Part shown: in pieces, positions 12,351-15,037 of the stretch
How the letters are laid out: every line of letters starts with the position of its first letter
Numbering within the stretch: position 1 is the first letter of the stretch
NCBI GenBank assembly: GCA_021158735.1
Contig: JAGGUC010000025.1
Location: 1 to 15,037 of the forward strand
Source of the DNA: Desulfurococcales archaeon
GTDB lineage: Archaea; Thermoproteota; Thermoprotei_A; Sulfolobales; NBVN01
Reading direction: 5' to 3'
DNA length: 15,037 nucleotides
Position numbers and translations under genes: made by a program
The notes under the pieces: model-generated
What the model was told of the DNA's origin: nothing
Databases searched by the model: none
The model's input: the letters and a program-made list of their open reading frames with translations, nothing else

Positions 12351-12359
12351 CCTTAATAA
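12351..12359 (-). promoter_or_regulatory. TATA box of the six-cysteine gene
   Basis: CTTATTAAG on the minus strand predicts transcription from about 12329, a leader of about 9 nt before ATG 12320. Confidence 0.45.
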
Positions 12360-12595
12360 GCCTTAAACCACGATTTTTATTACTTGATCTTCCTAAAGCA
12401 ATTCTTTTTAAGCAATCTAAGGCAACCCACATAAATATACATCTTCTAACATGCCTTGCTCATTAAAGAATTCATATACTGCAACTAAGTTCTAGTACGT
12501 TAGCGCTTTTCCTGAGATTGATTTTAACTATTTTAATCACTCTACCTACTGTTCCAGTTGATTGAGTAGCGTAAGGAATATTGACTGTTGAGTAT

Positions 12596-12603
12596 ATTTT
12601 AAT
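12596..12603 (+). promoter_or_regulatory. TATA box of the DUF2283-like gene
   Basis: TTTTAATA predicts transcription from about 12626, just before GGTGG (12628-12632) and GTG 12639. Confidence 0.45.
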
Positions 12604-12638
12604 AAACCTTCCTATCAACACAGAAGCGGTGGTTCGAT

Positions 12639-12854
12639 GTGAACAGGAGTGAGTGGCAGATTGGCGATATTAACAACGTATGGTTTGAGTATGATAGGCA
12701 AAACGACATTCTGTACATAAATTTTGGGTACGATATAGAGGATGCTGATGAATCATTCCTTACAGAAAATGATATTGCTATAAGAATAAAAAACGGAAAG
12801 GTGGTTTCTATTACAGTTTTTGACTTTACGAAAAGAATAGGCTTGGAAGTCTGA
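12639..12854 (+). CDS. DUF2283-like small protein (71 aa)
   Basis: The segment VWFEYDRQNDILYINFG (14-30), followed by an acidic stretch, an IAIRIKNGKVVSITVFDFTKR (46-66) strand-turn-strand and no catalytic motif, resembles DUF2283: an initial Y-D-x-x-x-D-x-L-Y-I strand and later an I-x-G-x-x-V-G-I-E-x-x-x-x-S pattern. Function of the family is unknown; members often sit beside toxin-antitoxin genes, but no partner is visible here. The start is GTG 12639, preceded by GGTGG at 6 nt. An overlapping out-of-frame ATG two bases earlier runs straight into TGA and is not used. It has its own TATA box and is convergent with the membrane pyrophosphatase gene about 190 bp away. Confidence 0.72.
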   Translation: MNRSEWQIGDINNVWFEYDRQNDILYINFGYDIEDADESFLTENDIAIRIKNGKVVSITVFDFTKRIGLEV

Positions 12855-12865
12855 TTTCAGAACGT

Positions 12866-12905
12866 AAAGTGCTGACCTCCCCATAGCTTAGGATAGGAGC
12901 ACTTT
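12866..12905. repeat. Inverted repeat (8 bp arms) after the DUF2283-like gene
   Basis: AAAGTGCT (12866-12873) and AGCACTTT (12898-12905) are perfect reverse complements with a 24-nt loop, starting 12 bp after the stop codon. It may be an mRNA 3' stem that stabilises or ends the transcript. No T tract follows. Confidence 0.5.
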
Positions 12906-13044
12906 GATCGTTAAGGAATTGTCCTGCGCTAAAAGTATTGCTTTCTTCTTGAAATTCTTAAAAGTAGTAAGTTCCAGTCATTTTGCTCAAAGTGAGGTTT
13001 CCGCCGAATGATCCGTGCGTTACTCAAGTCTACAACTAATTCTA

Positions 13045-15037
13045 TTACGTAAATCCTAGAATGTGCAACAGATTGTACTGCACTATCAGCGGGCCAAGCA
13101 CCAGAGACACTACACTCATTAGCTTAATTAGTATGTTCAGTGAGGGACCTGCCGCATCCTTTAGTGGGTCACCCACTGTGTCACCTATTACACCTGCCTT
13201 GTGCGCCTCACTACCTTTCCCACCGAAGTGTCCTTCCTCAATATATTTCTTCGCATTATCCCATGTATTACCTACATTACCTTGGAAGAGACCTAGGAGC
13301 AGTCCTGTCACTATCGCTGCCATCAGAGCACCCGCTAGCGCATACGGCCCTAGTACGAATCCCACTATAATTGGCGCAAGAATCGCTAGAAGTCCTGGTG
13401 TAATTAATCTCTTAATAGCGTACGTAGTTACTATAGCTACTGCTCTACCGTAGTCTGGTTTCTCCTTAAACTCCAGAATACCTGGCTTCTCTCTGAGCTG
13501 CCTGCGGATCTCATCTATAAGTACGAAGGCGGCATCACTAACAGCTATTATTACCAGCGCTATGAAGGCCGCAGGCAATGCTATACCTATCAACATGCCT
13601 GAAACTACCTTAGCATCCAGTATTGAGAGTAAAGACATCATTTTCTGTAGGCCATGACCTGTAACTTGAGCTATGTTGCTTGAGTAAGCTGCCGAGTACG
13701 CTAGGGCAGTGAGTGCTGCTGAACCTATGGCGAAGCCCTTAGATATAGACTTCATCGTATTACCTGCTGAGTCAAGCTTGTCTGTTATTGACCTGACATC
13801 CTCTCCCAAGCCCGCCTGTTCAGCAATCCCTGCAGCATTATCGGTTATAGGGCCGTACGCGTCAGCACTCATAATTATTCCAGTAAGTGAAAGCATGCCT
13901 ACAGCAGCAAGCGCAACACCGTATATGCCGAGCCAGAAGTGATAGTAGCCCAATAGTATGTAGGCGATTAATTCAGCTAGTGCTATACCTATAGCAGGTA
14001 TCACGACACTCAGAAACCCGTAGGACATTCCGCTCAGGATAGTTAGCGCGGGACCCATCTGCGACATCCTGGCAACCTTCATTACTGGAGCCTTGTTCTT
14101 ATTCGTGAAGTAGTCACTGGTCATACCCACAATGATACCTGCGATCAAACCCAGTAAAACAACCACCCATACTCTTACACCTACCTCATGACCCAGCAGT
14201 AATGTCGTTAATGGGTAAGAAATAATAGCTACTATGACCGCTGAGATAACGCTGGAGAGAGTTAGTGGTTTAGATGGGTCACCACCTTCCCTGACCCTCA
14301 CAAAGAATGAAGCAATAATAGAGGACAGTATCCCAGCTGCTGCGATTCCTAAGGGAACTATTACCCAGCTGGTCCACTCACTAGCTTGAGGTGGTAGAGC
14401 AACTGCTCCACCAGTTACTATATTCTTAATGGCTACAGCACCGATAAACATTGTCGAGATAATGGCCCCTACGTAGGATTCAAAGAGGTCAGCACCCATA
14501 CCTGCTACGTCACCCACGTTGTCACCTACGTTATCCGCTATTACTCCAGGATTCCTAGGGTCATCCTCAGGTATGCCAGCCTCAACTTTACCGACGAGGT
14601 CAGCACCAATATCTGCGGCCTTCGTGTATATTCCCCCACCAACCCTGGCAAATAATGCTACTGTAGATGCACCAAAGCTGTACCCTACTATATCCTTTAC
14701 TGCCTCACTAGTTCCCCCATAAAGAAGGTACTGCACCGCAACCAACAACGTGCCTAAACCAACCACCATAAGCCCCATCACCATCCCTCCATTGAATGCG
14801 AGGCGAAGAGCTCTCCCTAAGCCGAATTCCTTGGCGCTGTAAGTGGTTCGTACGTTAGCATTAACTGCCACCCACATGCCAACATACCCCGCTGCAACAG
14901 AGGAGAGCGCACCGAGTACGTAGCTTAGGGACATTCTAGGAGATATTAGCGCTAAAAGCACGGCTATGATGAGGGCTATAGTGAGTATGACGGAGTATTG
15001 CTTCTTAAGGTAAGCTTTAGCTCCCTCTTTAATAAAA
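13045..15037 (-). CDS. hppA: Membrane-bound proton-translocating pyrophosphatase (K+-independent type), 5' end missing
   Basis: The enzyme hydrolyses pyrophosphate and pumps protons across the membrane. About 663 residues are visible; the start lies beyond 15037. The frame stays open to the edge, where IKEGAKAYLKKQYSVI is the family's N-terminal signature, so the GTG at 14961 is not the start; only some 20-40 residues should be missing. Catalytic-loop motifs are present: DIGADLVGKVEAGIPEDD, NPGVIADNVGDNVGDVAGMGADLFESY, ITDNAAGIAEQAGL, GNTWDNAKKYIE and GDTVGDPLKDAAGPSLNILIKLM. In the motif that decides potassium dependence, GNTMKSISKGF, lysine (codon 13750-13752) stands where K+-dependent enzymes have alanine, so it should be K+-independent and proton-pumping. 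About 15 membrane helices are expected. It can recycle PPi from biosynthesis and from pyruvate phosphate dikinase. Confidence 0.95.
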   Translation of the reverse strand, partial: FIKEGAKAYLKKQYSVILTIALIIAVLLALISPRMSLSYVLGALSSVAAGYVGMWVAVNANVRTTYSAKEFGLGRALRLAFNGGMVMGLMVVGLGTLLVAVQYLLYGGTSEAVKDIVGYSFGASTVALFARVGGGIYTKAADIGADLVGKVEAGIPEDDPRNPGVIADNVGDNVGDVAGMGADLFESYVGAIISTMFIGAVAIKNIVTGGAVALPPQASEWTSWVIVPLGIAAAGILSSIIASFFVRVREGGDPSKPLTLSSVISAVIVAIISYPLTTLLLGHEVGVRVWVVVLLGLIAGIIVGMTSDYFTNKNKAPVMKVARMSQMGPALTILSGMSYGFLSVVIPAIGIALAELIAYILLGYYHFWLGIYGVALAAVGMLSLTGIIMSADAYGPITDNAAGIAEQAGLGEDVRSITDKLDSAGNTMKSISKGFAIGSAALTALAYSAAYSSNIAQVTGHGLQKMMSLLSILDAKVVSGMLIGIALPAAFIALVIIAVSDAAFVLIDEIRRQLREKPGILEFKEKPDYGRAVAIVTTYAIKRLITPGLLAILAPIIVGFVLGPYALAGALMAAIVTGLLLGLFQGNVGNTWDNAKKYIEEGHFGGKGSEAHKAGVIGDTVGDPLKDAAGPSLNILIKLMSVVSLVLGPLIVQYNLLHILGFT

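Larger units (their letters stand above)
12321..12638. other. Intergenic promoter region between the six-cysteine and DUF2283-like genes
   Basis: This stretch holds the divergent promoters of the two small genes at its ends. The middle (about 12370-12590) is AT-rich with no supported gene or strong structure. Confidence 0.45.

Noticed and set aside
13061..13453. 130-codon plus-strand frame inside the pyrophosphatase gene
   Set aside because: Antisense shadow of a highly conserved membrane protein with catalytic motifs in the other strand.

Overview
The window looks like chromosomal DNA of a thermophilic crenarchaeote (Thermoproteota, Thermoprotei-like). The evidence is archaeal TATA/BRE promoters about 26 nt ahead of leaderless or short-leader genes, mixed ATG/GTG starts, an archaeal thiolase/DUF35 gene cluster, archaeal-type SAH hydrolase without the bacterial C-terminal extension, a DUF5679 zinc ribbon and a proton-pumping membrane pyrophosphatase. 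No genus can be assigned from the sequence alone. No mobile element, CRISPR array, tRNA or rRNA was seen.

Layout: (1) 1-361, minus, the start of a multi-pass membrane protein of UPF0104/flippase type, cut by the window edge. (2) 530-2881, plus, a three-gene operon: a shrunken, catalytically dead HMG-CoA-synthase-like protein, an intact SCP2-type thiolase and a DUF35 Zn-ribbon/OB protein. It mirrors the archaeal thiolase-DUF35-HMG-CoA synthase complex, with a pseudoenzyme in the synthase position. (3) 2961-3296, plus, a stand-alone tRNA-binding OB domain, convergent with (4) 3306-4646, minus, glutamine synthetase, which is divergent from (5) 4752-5228, plus, an Lrp/AsnC regulator. (6) 5317-8283, minus, pyruvate phosphate dikinase. 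(7) 8488-9930, minus, a GT39-type membrane glycosyltransferase. (8) A long intergenic stretch, 9931-10890, holding a 50-residue DUF5679 zinc ribbon (10271-10423, minus) and a GC-rich hairpin element with its own promoter (about 10670-10735, minus). (9) 10891-12144, plus, SAH hydrolase. (10) 12198-12320, minus, a 40-residue six-cysteine protein. (11) 12639-12854, plus, a DUF2283-like protein. (12) 13045-15037, minus, a membrane pyrophosphatase cut by the window edge.

Functional links: glutamine synthetase and the Lrp regulator share a 105-bp divergent promoter region with an inverted repeat between the glnA TATA box and start codon, so glutamine-responsive control is likely. Pyruvate phosphate dikinase makes or uses pyrophosphate and the membrane pyrophosphatase spends it on proton pumping, so both belong to a PPi-based energy economy, although they are not in one operon.

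The most novel-looking items are the HMG-CoA-synthase pseudoenzyme, the six-cysteine mini-protein with two C-x3-C-x3-C helices, the GC-rich hairpin transcript, and phased TTCAT/ATGAA half-sites upstream of ahcY.
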